Shown here: piece by piece, positions 36,170-46,102 of the stretch | Layout of the letters: each line of letters starts with the position of its first letter | Position numbering within the stretch: position 1 is the stretch's first letter | Assembly: GCA_013214545.1 (NCBI GenBank) | Contig: JABSQB010000018.1 | Location: forward strand, 1-64,000 | Source: Henriciella sp. | GTDB taxonomy: Bacteria; Pseudomonadota; Alphaproteobacteria; Caulobacterales; Hyphomonadaceae | DNA: 64,000 nt | Reading direction: 5' to 3' | Notes under the pieces: generated by a model | Database searches by the model: none | The model's input: the letters and a program-made list of their open reading frames with translations, nothing else | What the model was told of the DNA's origin: nothing | Made by a program: the position numbers and the translations under genes

Positions 36170-37327
36170 ATGAAGTTCGACGCCCTGATCCTTACAGATC
36201 CCCGCTTTACCGGCGGGACCTCTGCTGCGGTCGCTGCGGACGTAAAGGCGATGTCAGCGGCAGGGCTCAATATCGGCCTCGCGCTGATCGAAGCGCAGGG
36301 GTTTTTTCTCGACACCGAGACACCAAATGCGGCCGTCTTGAGCCTTCTCGATCTGCCTGGCGTGACCGAGGTTCAGCTCGGCAGCTCGCAAAGTGCCAGA
36401 TGCGATATTGCGTTTTTCCATCATCCCTCAATGTTCGAAAATCCGGTCAAACATGGCTTGCAGATCGAAGCCATGCGCAGCGTTCTCATCGCGCACCAGC
36501 CTTTGTTTCTCGGCGATAGCGCGCTTGCCTTTGATCCCTTCAGAGTCCAGCGCAATGTCCGCAAACAGTTCGGGCAAAGCTTGCTCTGGGCACCTGTCTC
36601 CGGTCTTTGCCGCGAACAGTTTCGGTCTTTTGCGCCCATGCTTCGGATGACACAGGAAGATTGGCCAAATGCGTTCGACGTCAGCGCCTGGAGTCCACAG
36701 CGCGCCAAATTGCAAACTCCAACCCTGACAATCGGTCGTCATGGTCGCGCGCATCCCGATAAATGGCCTGCATCCGGCAAGGAAATCAGCCTCAGCCTGC
36801 CGGCTGGCCCGGAGACCAAGGTGAGTGTCATGGGCGCGGATCGCGATTTTCTTATGGCAATGGGCGTTGATATCTCGGCTTGGTCGGTTCTGGATTTCAA
36901 CGAAATCCCAGTCCCCGACTTCCTCGATGGTCTGGACGTATTTTCCTATCATCACGCGCCGAGCTGGGTGGAGTCTTTTGGCCGCACGATCGCCGAAGCG
37001 ATGCTGATGAACGTACGCTGTATTCTTTCGCCGGCACTTAAAGCCACATTTGGACCGCATGCGCTCTACGGAACGCCGGAAGAGGTCCCCGCCATTCTCG
37101 ATCATATTCGAGCCAATCTGGCTGCTGAACGCCAGGCTGCAGAAGCGGCCCGCGATTTTTGTATCAGCGCGTTTTCAACCGAAGCGATCATTAGCCGGTT
37201 CGAAACTTTGAAGTCCGATGAAGGCACCGTGTCGAGAAATCCGAAACCGAAAGTCTCGCCAATGATTGCGGCCAAGAAACTGATTGGGTTTCGACGTCGG
37301 CGTTGGCGCGAACAGAGAGGCGCTTGA
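36170..37327 (+). CDS. GT-B type glycosyltransferase (GT4-like)
   Basis: A 385-residue protein with a two-domain GT-B layout. The N-terminal domain has LILTDPRFTGGTSAAVAADV, and the C-terminal domain carries an E-x7-E motif, ESFGRTIAE, near the donor site, then GTPEEVPAIL. Sequence similarity to classical GT4 enzymes is limited, so the family is assigned on the motif. It probably adds a sugar to the lipid-linked repeat unit in the cytoplasm. It is followed after 2 nt by a sulfotransferase, which suggests that the sugar it adds, or a nearby one, is sulfated. Confidence 0.75.
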   Translation: MKFDALILTDPRFTGGTSAAVAADVKAMSAAGLNIGLALIEAQGFFLDTETPNAAVLSLLDLPGVTEVQLGSSQSARCDIAFFHHPSMFENPVKHGLQIEAMRSVLIAHQPLFLGDSALAFDPFRVQRNVRKQFGQSLLWAPVSGLCREQFRSFAPMLRMTQEDWPNAFDVSAWSPQRAKLQTPTLTIGRHGRAHPDKWPASGKEISLSLPAGPETKVSVMGADRDFLMAMGVDISAWSVLDFNEIPVPDFLDGLDVFSYHHAPSWVESFGRTIAEAMLMNVRCILSPALKATFGPHALYGTPEEVPAILDHIRANLAAERQAAEAARDFCISAFSTEAIISRFETLKSDEGTVSRNPKPKVSPMIAAKKLIGFRRRRWREQRGA

Positions 37328-37329
37328 GC

Positions 37330-38187
37330 ATGTCAAAGACTCCACCGCTTTTCATTGTCGGTGCACCGCGATCGGGTAATACGCTAACCCGCCGCGTGCT
37401 GATGGCTTCGGAACAAATCTACATTCCTCCGGAAACCTATGTGATCGGCGAAATCCTGTCGCGCTGGCGCAAATGGGGTCGCCTCGATTGGCGCGAGCGC
37501 GTTTGGCTATTCTGCGCCTATTTTGAACGCCACCCGCATTTTGAAGATCTGGAGATTGAGTCGCTCAATCCGTTCTCTGAACAAGCCTGCGCGCTCGCGC
37601 GAAGCCAGCAGACAGTGCATGCGCTGATCGATCTGTTTTACGCCTTCATGACGCACGAGCATGGCTATACCGCAGCGCGTTGGGGGGACAAAACACCGTG
37701 GAACACAGTGCACCTCAAGCACATCGTGAAGACCTATCCAGACGCCTATTATCTGTATCTGAAGCGCGATGGCCGCGATGTTGTGGCCTCGCAAATGAAG
37801 TCAGACATGCGCGATTTCGAAAACTCGGCTCAGCGCTGGATCGATGCCAACGCCTCGTGCCGACGCCATCTTAAACGCGCGCGTCGGACGCATCTCGAAA
37901 TCGCCTATGAAGATCTGGTGACAGATCCGGAAAGCGTTTTCCGGTCAATTTTCGCTTGGGCGGATCTCGAGTTTGCACCGGAGCATCTGACCAAAGTACC
38001 AGAGAAGCTCGGCGATGTTGGGCGCCATGCACACCACGCGGCTGTGACCCAGCCGATCACCGCGCGCTCGATTGGAAAATGGCAGGAAAGCCTGACCGCG
38101 GATGCATTCGACCACCTGCCGCCTGCTTTCAGCGAAATGATGCAAACACTCGGCTATGGTACAGATAGTTCTGGCACAGCCGGGTAG
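37330..38187 (+). CDS. PAPS-dependent sulfotransferase family protein
   Basis: A 285-residue sulfotransferase with the 5'-phosphosulfate loop in LFIVGAPRSGNTLTRRVL near the N-terminus and a 3'-phosphate-binding segment, YLKRDGRDVVASQMKSDM. Such enzymes transfer sulfate from PAPS to sugars or other acceptors. It lies 2 nt after the GT-B gene and is probably translationally coupled, so a sulfated polysaccharide is likely. ATG 37330 is the first start giving the conserved N-terminus. Related 'sulfotransferase family' proteins in capsule loci sometimes have unproven substrates. Confidence 0.85.
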   Translation: MSKTPPLFIVGAPRSGNTLTRRVLMASEQIYIPPETYVIGEILSRWRKWGRLDWRERVWLFCAYFERHPHFEDLEIESLNPFSEQACALARSQQTVHALIDLFYAFMTHEHGYTAARWGDKTPWNTVHLKHIVKTYPDAYYLYLKRDGRDVVASQMKSDMRDFENSAQRWIDANASCRRHLKRARRTHLEIAYEDLVTDPESVFRSIFAWADLEFAPEHLTKVPEKLGDVGRHAHHAAVTQPITARSIGKWQESLTADAFDHLPPAFSEMMQTLGYGTDSSGTAG

Positions 38188-38208
38188 CTATTCAGTTTGG
38201 CTCAGATC

Positions 38209-39135
38209 CTAGTCGGCGGCCGTCGGGCTCAAATTGCCGTAATACTCAGCCTCTTTGACTGAAAAGAACGCCGCCACGATACCGCTATGAAACATGGCTC
38301 GCACATAGTGACGTCGGCTGGTCGCTGTGGAAGCAATGGTCAGCGCGGCGAGAACCATCAGGTAGGCGACCTTCACCACAGAAGCGGCGAGTTTGAACAG
38401 GTTGCGCAGGGCACTGCCTTGATAGACCACCACCTTGCCATAGGTGATGCCCGACCGAAATTTGTTCTTCACCAGCCAGTCCAGAGACAAGCGATTGTCC
38501 GCAACAGGTTCATGCACCACCGCTGCTTTCACTTCATCAATCTTTGCACCGCCGAGGTGGCATTGATGGAAGAACTGAGTGTCCTCGCCCCCAGAACGTC
38601 CGCGATCCTCGCTGAAGCGCAGCGGCGCAATCACCGGGTGCTGCCGTTTGAAGAAGGCGTTGCTGGTATGCCCGGTCAGGATGGGTCGCCGGTCGCCAAC
38701 GCTGATTGAGTGTAGGTCGATCTCACGAATCCAGTCGGGCGCGTGATCTGGGTAGACGGAGATGACCGGTCCAAATGAGAGATCGAGATTGTCCCGCATC
38801 GCTGTGTCATAATGGTGCTGCAGCCACTGCTCGGTTGCGACTTCATCATCGTCGATAAAGGCAATCCATTCGCCGTTGGCATGATCGAGGCAGGCATTAC
38901 GGGCGATGGAAATATTTCGTGCAGGGGCGTGGACATATTTGAGGTCCAGTTGAGCGAACTTTGCCGCTGTCGCCTCGACATAGTCTTTCGCGGAAGGTTC
39001 GACATCATTGTCGACCACAATCACTTCGAGACTGATCTCTGGCCCGACCTTCTGACGCGCGATCGAAGCAATGGTTTCGCACACAGATTTGCGGCGAAAC
39101 GTGCAGATACAGACGCTGATCAGCGGGGCGGACAT
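38209..39135 (-). CDS. GT2-family glycosyltransferase with C-terminal membrane segment
   Basis: A 308-residue enzyme with LISVCICTFRRKSVCETIASI at the start, VIVVDNDVEPSAKDYV and the acidic FIDDDEVATEQWLQ site. The C-terminal region contains a hydrophobic stretch (VVKVAYLMVLAALTIAS), so it is probably anchored at the inner membrane. The start has GGAGG at good spacing. It is the last gene of the minus-strand block that includes the Wzc-like kinase. Donor and acceptor are unknown. Confidence 0.86.
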   Translation of the reverse strand: MSAPLISVCICTFRRKSVCETIASIARQKVGPEISLEVIVVDNDVEPSAKDYVEATAAKFAQLDLKYVHAPARNISIARNACLDHANGEWIAFIDDDEVATEQWLQHHYDTAMRDNLDLSFGPVISVYPDHAPDWIREIDLHSISVGDRRPILTGHTSNAFFKRQHPVIAPLRFSEDRGRSGGEDTQFFHQCHLGGAKIDEVKAAVVHEPVADNRLSLDWLVKNKFRSGITYGKVVVYQGSALRNLFKLAASVVKVAYLMVLAALTIASTATSRRHYVRAMFHSGIVAAFFSVKEAEYYGNLSPTAAD

Positions 39136-39152
39136 GATCGCTTTCCTCCGCC

Positions 39153-40346
39153 TCAGGCCTGATCCGGCTGACCAAGCGCGATCGGCTGAGTCGCCGCGGG
39201 CGCTCTGCGCTCAATGATCTGGTCCAGCAGATCGGCCATGAACCCTTCTGGCTCGACAAAAACGGTCTCCGGCAGCGTTAACAGAGTCTCGCGGCGCGAC
39301 CGGATGTCTTCCGGGCGATCGATCAGGCCCCGCAAGAGATCGATCAGCGAGGATTCTATCGGCTCTGGGACAGTGAAACCGGTCTCGGTTTCGCGTATCC
39401 AGGCTCCGGTTTGCGTGTCGGCAGGGGCAATAGCCGGCACGGCAAAATAGCCGCCTTCATAGATCCGGTTTGGCAAGAGCCATTTCGAATTCAGGCCGGC
39501 TTCCATGAAATCACCTGACCAGACGAGATCGAGCTGATTGTAGATTTCCGGCAGATCGTCAGGGGCTTTGTAGGCGCCGTGAAAAACGATGTTTTCGACC
39601 TCATCAATCGTTTCATGGAAGCGCGGAACGCTCCACAGATCTGGTTTGCCGTGAACATTGATTTCGATCGCATCGCCAAACTCTTTCGCGGCCCGCACCA
39701 TGAGATCGAGGGTGCGCTGGCAGCGGAGGATCCCCACCCAGCCGAGGCGCAACGGACCAGCACCAGATTGCGGGTCTACTTCAGACGGACGGGGAACGGC
39801 ATAGGCGAAAGCGGCCGATAATCTGTTCTCGACCAGATAAGAACGAAACGTTCCTGCATAATGGCGTTCAAAATGCTGTTTCACAAAGGCCGGAGAGCTG
39901 ACAATCACGCCCAGGCTGCGTTTCAGAAACGCGCCTTCAAACTTCCGCGCAATCCAACCGAGGACATCGTCCCGGCAGAGCAGGCGGTGAATATCGAGGC
40001 TCTCATACAGAACGGGCGTCTTCAGACCGGCCAGCTTTTTCGACAAAAAGGCGGTGGCCAGCATATCTAGATTGCGCGCCACGATCAGATCTGATGAGGC
40101 CAGGATCTGTTTATGCTTGGCCGCGCGGGAAGCGCCGCGAAACACGCTCCAGATCCGGTTGAAATAGGCGCCATTCTCGGTCTCGCCCAGCTCAACATTT
40201 TCCCATTCCGGGGCCGGCCCATCTAGCCGTTTGTTCATGAAGCCGTGGACCGTGTAACCGCACTTCTGAAAAGTGTGGACCCGTTTGCGAATAGCTGCGT
40301 CTGATGAGTCATGCCCAAAATAGGAGATGCGCATCGTCTTAGCCAT
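39153..40346 (-). CDS. GT-B glycosyltransferase (ExoL-like)
   Basis: A 397-residue glycosyltransferase opening RISYFGHDSSDAAIRKRVHTFQ, which resembles the N-terminus of ExoL-type enzymes of succinoglycan synthesis, with a C-terminal donor domain (FHGAYKAPDDLPEIYNQLDLVW). Its start overlaps the Wzc-like gene by 8 nt, so the two are translationally coupled. It acts on cytoplasmic lipid-linked intermediates. ExoL likeness rests on the N-terminus and on the neighbouring ExoA-like gene, so I give the family but no gene name. Confidence 0.8.
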   Translation of the reverse strand: MAKTMRISYFGHDSSDAAIRKRVHTFQKCGYTVHGFMNKRLDGPAPEWENVELGETENGAYFNRIWSVFRGASRAAKHKQILASSDLIVARNLDMLATAFLSKKLAGLKTPVLYESLDIHRLLCRDDVLGWIARKFEGAFLKRSLGVIVSSPAFVKQHFERHYAGTFRSYLVENRLSAAFAYAVPRPSEVDPQSGAGPLRLGWVGILRCQRTLDLMVRAAKEFGDAIEINVHGKPDLWSVPRFHETIDEVENIVFHGAYKAPDDLPEIYNQLDLVWSGDFMEAGLNSKWLLPNRIYEGGYFAVPAIAPADTQTGAWIRETETGFTVPEPIESSLIDLLRGLIDRPEDIRSRRETLLTLPETVFVEPEGFMADLLDQIIERRAPAATQPIALGQPDQA

Positions 40347-42705
40347 TGTTCAACATTGAACGAAGCTGCGTTGAAGTTTCCTCGTCTTCTCCTGGAACCG
40401 CTGGCTCATTCAGGTTTGCCGCTGGCAGTTTCGTCACGTTCCGATTGCGACGTGGATTGATCCAGCGCCAGCGTGACTCGGTCGTATAGTATTTTCTGTA
40501 CGCCGATGAGGTCGAGGCCTGCTCAGTATGGTGACGCTTCTTGGTCAGGTCGACCATGTTGAGACCGATACCCAGCACTTCGGCTTTCATACTCTTCAGC
40601 ATTTCCAGCGCGCGGCGAACAGAGGAGCGGCGCGAGCGCATCCAGCGCACGATCAGGATCGTCTTGTCAGTCTTGCTCGCAATCACGCCGGCTTCGGCGA
40701 TCAGCAGCAATGGCGCCGTATCGATCAGGATCAGGTCATACTGTTCCTTGAGACGCTCGAGCAGCGTGTCGAACGCCTTGGTGCCGAAGACATCATACAA
40801 TGTCCGCCCGTTGAGAGTCAGAGCCAGCAGGTCGAGACCCGTATGCTCTTCGCGATAGATGGCGTCTTCCAGTTCACACTCACCAGACAGATACTCGACC
40901 AGGCCGGTCTTCGGGTCGAGCCCGGCAGAGGCGGTCAGCTGGCGGCGACGGAAGTCGCCATCGATGACCAGGGTCTTGTCGCCGGACAGAGCCGACATAC
41001 GGCCGAGGCTTAGCGTCAGGCTGGTTTTCCCTTCATCCGGCAAAGAGGAAGCAATCGTGACGGTCTTGGTTTGCTCCTCCATCGCCGAGATGGCGATCGA
41101 GGCGCGGATATAGCGCATACTTTCCGCATAAGCCGATAACGGGTCTTGGACCAGGAAGTCGGCGGGGACCTTGCTGCCAAAGCCGAGGAATTTCAGCGAT
41201 TTGATCAGCGGCACCGCGCCGAGGCTTGGGAAGCCAAACTTGCGTTCGATCTCTTCGACGGAGCGAATCTGGTTGTTGAAGATCTCCAGAACGATTGCGA
41301 GACCCGCACCGGCCATGCCGCCAAGCAGCAGGCCGACAATCAGGTTCAGTCGGGTGCGCGGAGAGGAAGGTCCCCACGGAATGCCCGCTGGCGACAGAAT
41401 GCGAGAGTCTGGCTGCACCAGCTCGTCCTGTTCGCGGGTCTGGGTGAAGCGCTGCTTAAATTCCTGCAGAATCATCCGGCTGGCTTCGGCTTCACGCTCA
41501 AGCTCGTTCAGGCGAACTTGCGAGCGGTTGTTTCGGGCGAGCGTTGCGCGCGACTGATTGATGCGGCGATCAAGCGCCGCGATCTGATCGTTGGCCACAG
41601 CCAGTTCGACACGCAGGTTGTCGATGATGCGGCTCATCTCGCTATTGATCTGTTGCTCATAGTCGACGATCTCGCCTTCGACGGCGATCATCCGCGGGTG
41701 TTCTGGCCCGAGCGATGTCGAAAGCTCAGCCTTACGGCGCTGAGCGTCTGATAATTGGTTTTTCAGGCTGTTAATGACTGGCGAGCTTAGAACCTCGCCA
41801 ATCGCATCAACGCCGGCGCCCGAATTCAGCTGGCGGCGCATGCCGTCATAACGCGCGCGGATGCGAGCCACTTCACCTTCCTGCTCGACCTTTTGGCGCT
41901 GCAATTGCGCGATGCTGGCTTCCGTCAGCGTCGTACCCTGCGCGGCCAGCAGGCCAGACTCGGTCCGGTAATTCTCTACGATAAGCTCTTTGGCGGTAAC
42001 TTCTGATTCCAGCCCTTCAACACGCTCGGCCAGGAACCGGGTCGCCCGCGCCGTAGCTTCGAGTTTCACTTCCAGCTGTTCGATGCCGTATTGCTCGGCG
42101 ACGGCATTGGCGAGACGCGCCGCCATTTGCGGATCAATACTCGTGACGCGGATCTGGATGAGATAGGTCGCGCCGACGCGGTTCACTCGAACCATGCCGC
42201 CCAGGCGGCCAACAGCGCGCTTTTTCAGCTCTTCTTCAGACGGCATAACGCGCGGCTCAGCCGGCTCATCGTTGTTGCCGCCAAACACGCGCTCAATAAA
42301 GCCCGGCTCCGGCGGTGGCAGAAGCAACGGATTGAACTCGGGTTCGTTGATCAGGTTTTCCTTCTCGACGACCTTGGCAAGCAGGGCCTGCGATCCGATC
42401 ACCCGCACTTCGGTATCAAGCACAGACGTGGACAGGGACGTGCCGCTTAGAACGTCGCCCAGATCAATAACATTGGTGCGCTGACTATCGACGATAACAG
42501 TCGATGTCGCCGTATAAAGCGGTGTTTGCGAGAAAGTATGATGGGCCACGTATCCGAAGATCAGGAGCGTCACGACACTGATTAGAACGAACCGGCGCAG
42601 GGCCAGTTCCACGATCGATTTCACATCTCGAAAGATGTTGTCACTCATCGATTCGGAGTGCTCTTTGAAATCTGGAGCAAGCTCGAAACTAATCTTCTGT
42701 GACAT
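40339..42705 (-). CDS. Wzc/ExoP-type polysaccharide co-polymerase and tyrosine autokinase
   Basis: A 788-residue inner-membrane protein. The N-terminal helix lies at about 38-58, followed by a long periplasmic Wzz/coiled-coil region and a second helix near 446-470. The cytoplasmic BY-kinase has Walker A SSLPDEGKTS at about 546-556, Walker A' LVIDGDFRR and Walker B LILIDTAP at about 660. Near the C-terminus a tyrosine cluster (SAYRKYYTTES, about 735-745) is the likely autophosphorylation site. Such proteins set chain length and, through phosphorylation cycles, drive Wzy-dependent export together with an outer-membrane Wza-like channel, which is encoded here at 51361. No LMW-PTP phosphatase is nearby. 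Confidence 0.93.
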   Translation of the reverse strand: MSQKISFELAPDFKEHSESMSDNIFRDVKSIVELALRRFVLISVVTLLIFGYVAHHTFSQTPLYTATSTVIVDSQRTNVIDLGDVLSGTSLSTSVLDTEVRVIGSQALLAKVVEKENLINEPEFNPLLLPPPEPGFIERVFGGNNDEPAEPRVMPSEEELKKRAVGRLGGMVRVNRVGATYLIQIRVTSIDPQMAARLANAVAEQYGIEQLEVKLEATARATRFLAERVEGLESEVTAKELIVENYRTESGLLAAQGTTLTEASIAQLQRQKVEQEGEVARIRARYDGMRRQLNSGAGVDAIGEVLSSPVINSLKNQLSDAQRRKAELSTSLGPEHPRMIAVEGEIVDYEQQINSEMSRIIDNLRVELAVANDQIAALDRRINQSRATLARNNRSQVRLNELEREAEASRMILQEFKQRFTQTREQDELVQPDSRILSPAGIPWGPSSPRTRLNLIVGLLLGGMAGAGLAIVLEIFNNQIRSVEEIERKFGFPSLGAVPLIKSLKFLGFGSKVPADFLVQDPLSAYAESMRYIRASIAISAMEEQTKTVTIASSLPDEGKTSLTLSLGRMSALSGDKTLVIDGDFRRRQLTASAGLDPKTGLVEYLSGECELEDAIYREEHTGLDLLALTLNGRTLYDVFGTKAFDTLLERLKEQYDLILIDTAPLLLIAEAGVIASKTDKTILIVRWMRSRRSSVRRALEMLKSMKAEVLGIGLNMVDLTKKRHHTEQASTSSAYRKYYTTESRWRWINPRRNRNVTKLPAANLNEPAVPGEDEETSTQLRSMLNNG

Positions 42706-42734
42706 AATCGACCACCACGTTCTGTATCATCAAT

Positions 42735-43769
42735 TTATTTTTCTTCGGCATTCGCCGTTCTAAGGACGTCGCGCCTTGCATGTCTTGTGCCGAATTTTAT
42801 TAGCCCTGCGAGGAAGCCCCACCCCCATGACATGTGCATGGTGGCCAATGCGGGTCCTGTCCAAAAACCACATACGCTTTTCTTGGCGACCGCAAAGGCG
42901 ACTGACACGCAGGATAGCAACAGCAAATAGCTTAACGGGATTAAAGCAAGCCATGGGGTTACCGGCAATAAGGCAATCCCGAAAATCACGCCCAATAAGG
43001 CTAAAACCGGCACCATTTGTCGAATTTTCGGGCGCATGCGGTGTTTCAGCGTCGTCCGTGCACGCCCTTTTCCATAATTGTAGTATTGCCGCATCAATGC
43101 GGCCAGCGATCCGCGCGGCGTGTACTCGATCCGAATATCCGCATCCAAATAGACCTTTCCACCGGCTAGGCCGAGGCGATGGTCATACTCAGCGTCTTCA
43201 TTGTGGGTAAACGTCTCGTCATACCCGCCAATCCTGCGGAACCAATCAATATCAAAGCCCGCATGATGGCCGTGATCGACATAGCCTGAAGTCGCGCCCG
43301 CGCGATGGGCTGCGCCGCCTGACCCGAGCGGGGTATCAACGGCCCAGGCATTGGCCCGCTCAAAGCAAGTCGACCCGACTGAATCCATGACGGTGACAAC
43401 GGACGCCGCCTCAGTTTCTTGAAGCTTTGCCACAACGCGCGAGATGAAATTCTCCGGGTAGGATGAATGCGCGTCACAGCGTACGATATAGCGCGTTTCT
43501 GATGTGGCGTGGGTTGCAACCGCATGATTAATCGCGGCCGATTGCAGCCGTTTCTCGTTCTCGAGAAATTTCAGCTCAGGATAAGTGTCCTGCAGGCTCA
43601 TGACGATCTCGCGCGTTCTGTCCGTGCTCAGACCATCACAAACAACAATGGCGCAATTCTGACCGTCCTGTACCAGCAGAGAGCGAATGCAGGATTCAAT
43701 ATGCGCTTCCTCGTTCAAGGTCGGAATCACCACCAGAACTTGCGCAGGATTTGAAAGCTGATCAGCCAT
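42735..43769 (-). CDS. GT2 glycosyltransferase, ExoA-like
   Basis: A 344-residue GT2 enzyme with VLVVIPTLNEEAHIESCIRS, VVCDGLSTDRT, the GSGGAAHRAG/VDHGHHAGFD stretch and GGYDETFTHNEDAEYDHRL, which match the pattern of ExoA, the beta-1,3-glucosyltransferase of succinoglycan synthesis. A C-terminal hydrophobic region (VPVLALLGVIFGIALLPV and more) anchors it in the membrane. ATG 43769 follows a GTGGA site and is preferred over GTG 43778. It sits 29 nt upstream of the Wzc-like gene. Donor glucose is inferred from the homology. Confidence 0.88.
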   Translation of the reverse strand: MADQLSNPAQVLVVIPTLNEEAHIESCIRSLLVQDGQNCAIVVCDGLSTDRTREIVMSLQDTYPELKFLENEKRLQSAAINHAVATHATSETRYIVRCDAHSSYPENFISRVVAKLQETEAASVVTVMDSVGSTCFERANAWAVDTPLGSGGAAHRAGATSGYVDHGHHAGFDIDWFRRIGGYDETFTHNEDAEYDHRLGLAGGKVYLDADIRIEYTPRGSLAALMRQYYNYGKGRARTTLKHRMRPKIRQMVPVLALLGVIFGIALLPVTPWLALIPLSYLLLLSCVSVAFAVAKKSVCGFWTGPALATMHMSWGWGFLAGLIKFGTRHARRDVLRTANAEEK

Positions 43770-43930
43770 TGGTTCCACTTGTTAAGTCCGAGCACCCATC
43801 TCGCAGCGGCGCAAATACGCCTCACGCTCGTTGCCGCGTTGCGTACAAGTCTTATGCCAGTCTGCACGAGGTTAAAGGCCGCGCAACCGGTGCGTGCCCC
43901 ATTTTGATACAGGCGCTGCGACGTCCAGGG

Positions 43931-44893
43931 TTAGCGTTTGGCCAGACCCAGTTTCTGAGCCAGCGCTCTAAACAGAAAGTCCGGCGCTGACGGCGAAATG
44001 AACAGCGCCGAAATCAGCTTCCCCAGGTCGCGCTCTCGTCCCGCTTCAATCAATGTCCAGCTTGCCCATTCTTTGCGGGAATAGCGAAGGTGTCCCTTGA
44101 TCGCATCGCGTTCGGCGCGGCTAAGATCCGGGCGCTGCAGAAACGCCTTGTCGATCATGGCAACCCGGCGATGCTCCTCACCCGATTGCGACCGCGACGC
44201 GCTGAAATCGCGCTGGATGAAGTAATAGCCAAACCCATCTGTGAGCACGGCTTTCGCGCCGTCGAGAAGCAGGCGCGTATACAGCTCATAATCCTCCGCA
44301 AACCGAAGCTCATCCCGGTAAGGGGCGAACGGATTATCCAACCGCTTTCGGGAGATTAGCGGTTTCAAATAGCCGAGCTCAGATCGATCCTCTTCCATGT
44401 CATACGCGTGGCTTACGAAGAATTCCGCGCTGAGCGGCAAGACGCCATCTGGCTTGGTCGGCCAGAGCGGGCGAACGATTTCGAACGGTTGATCGCCATG
44501 CGTCACATACAGATTGTCAGCGACCAGATCGGCCTGCTCTTCGTGCGCAGTTTGGAGCAGCTTGCTCAGCCGCTCTGAGTCCATAGCATCGTCACTGTCG
44601 AGCGGCATGAACCAGGCAGCATCGGTTTCGGCCAGAGCGGCATTCCGTGCGCGTGAGGGCCCGCCATTCTCGGGCAACTGAAAACCGCGCGCACAAGCGA
44701 GCTCGGCGCACACCGAGGCCGCGACGTCGAAACTGTCATCTGTCGAACAATCATCAACGACAACGACGTCGATTTGGTAGCCCTCAGGAACCGTCTGCGC
44801 CGCCGCCGACCGGATGGCGCGTTCAACATTATCGCGGTCATTGTAAAGCGCGATGATGATCGCAACTTTCTGATCAATGAGCGGGCGGGACAT
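43931..44893 (-). CDS. GT2-family glycosyltransferase
   Basis: A 320-residue GT2 protein with AIIIALYNDRDNVERAIRSA, VVVDDCSTDDSFDVA and the MPLDSDDAMD metal site. The central region (RKRLDNPFAPYRDELRFAEDYELYTRL) is the usual acceptor-binding loop of EpsH/HyaD-like enzymes. No membrane segment is present. It is separated by 35 nt from the next GT2 gene and by about 160 nt from the ExoA-like gene, so it could be part of one long transcript running leftward. The sugar is unknown. Confidence 0.87.
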   Translation of the reverse strand: MSRPLIDQKVAIIIALYNDRDNVERAIRSAAAQTVPEGYQIDVVVVDDCSTDDSFDVAASVCAELACARGFQLPENGGPSRARNAALAETDAAWFMPLDSDDAMDSERLSKLLQTAHEEQADLVADNLYVTHGDQPFEIVRPLWPTKPDGVLPLSAEFFVSHAYDMEEDRSELGYLKPLISRKRLDNPFAPYRDELRFAEDYELYTRLLLDGAKAVLTDGFGYYFIQRDFSASRSQSGEEHRRVAMIDKAFLQRPDLSRAERDAIKGHLRYSRKEWASWTLIEAGRERDLGKLISALFISPSAPDFLFRALAQKLGLAKR

Positions 44894-44928
44894 GGTCTGG
44901 CGTAGCCTTGGGTTGAAGCGATTGCAGT

Positions 44929-46047
44929 CTAGCGGCGTACAAGGCGCATGGCGAACCGGCCCATGGCCTGGAACCAGCGCGGGCGAGCATCTGCGTCAAT
45001 TGCTGGTTTGATCATCGCGATCTGTAGACCCCGCGGCGCAATTTGCAGCGTCGTCCACCAGAGATATTCCCAGACCTTCTTCACCGCACCGGCCTGAGCC
45101 AGCTTGCGGGCTTTCGAACGCGCCAGCAGCTCACGCAGCGTGTCGCCTTCAATCGGGTGCTTTTCCGGTTCGATAATCATTGAAACGACGCGCTCCTGAA
45201 GGGCGAAATCATCGTCTTCGAACAGATTGGGATTGACCGCTAAGCCGAGGCGCTCTGCATGCATACGGGTCGAGTTGTGCCGATCCTTTGTGTGTTTCAG
45301 GCGCCAGCGGGCCCGCTCGGCATAGACTTTACTGAACTGCGAATGCTGGCGTGTGTGCAGGCGATAAGCTGACACCGGCGTCGAGATGGTGACGCTCTCG
45401 CCATAGAGCGGCACGGTCGAGCAGAGATAGCCGTCTGCGCCGTAATTATAAGTCTCTTCGTCCATCGGCATGACATTGGCGACCGCCTCGCGGGAGAAGA
45501 CGAGGCCAGACGTCACTGTGCCATCGTAGTGACCTGTTGTTCGCAGGCGCTCTGACACGTTTCCGCCGGCCAAAGGCTGATCCATGGGCGGATAGACTCC
45601 GAATGTGCCACCGTCCTCATCGCCATAGTTCATACGGTAATGGTAGATCGCGATCTCCGGCCGATAATTGGCGAGGATGGTCGCCGCGCCGTCGGGTAGC
45701 AGGAAATCGTCCGCATCGAGGAACATGACCAGCGTTCCTGTCGCCGCCTCAAACCCGGTATTCAGTCCGCCGCCCTGGCCGCGGTTTTCTTTAAGCAGGA
45801 TGGTCTCCACGCGGTCAGCATACTGCTTGATCACGTCGACGGAATTGTCGGTTGAGGCATCATCAACGACGATGATCTGCACATCCTCTTTTTGCGCCAG
45901 CACGCTTTCAATCGCGGCGCCGACGAATTTCTCATAATTATAGTTGGCGATGATCACCGACAGGGTGGGGGCTTCAGGCGCTGACAATTTCTCTACCTTG
46001 TGATCCTCTGAGGACTTGGTTCTGGTCGTATCGGGATTGCGTTTCAA
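44929..46047 (-). CDS. GT2-family glycosyltransferase
   Basis: About 372 residues with the GT2 opening LSVIIANYNYEKFVGAAIES, IVVDDASTDNS and the FLDADDFLLPDG metal site. The start is uncertain. TTG 46047 gives a charged 20-residue extension without a clear ribosome site. A second TTG at 45987 lies 11 bases after AGG and starts directly at the conserved domain (SAPEAPTLSVI), which I think more likely. This is the first gene of the leftward block that ends at 38209 and probably shares its promoter. Confidence 0.84.
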   Translation of the reverse strand: MKRNPDTTRTKSSEDHKVEKLSAPEAPTLSVIIANYNYEKFVGAAIESVLAQKEDVQIIVVDDASTDNSVDVIKQYADRVETILLKENRGQGGGLNTGFEAATGTLVMFLDADDFLLPDGAATILANYRPEIAIYHYRMNYGDEDGGTFGVYPPMDQPLAGGNVSERLRTTGHYDGTVTSGLVFSREAVANVMPMDEETYNYGADGYLCSTVPLYGESVTISTPVSAYRLHTRQHSQFSKVYAERARWRLKHTKDRHNSTRMHAERLGLAVNPNLFEDDDFALQERVVSMIIEPEKHPIEGDTLRELLARSKARKLAQAGAVKKVWEYLWWTTLQIAPRGLQIAMIKPAIDADARPRWFQAMGRFAMRLVRR

Positions 46048-46102
46048 TCCGGTTTAAGCGACCGCTTGCTCGTGCGCCATTCATCCCGCGTGCCAGCCGC
46101 GA

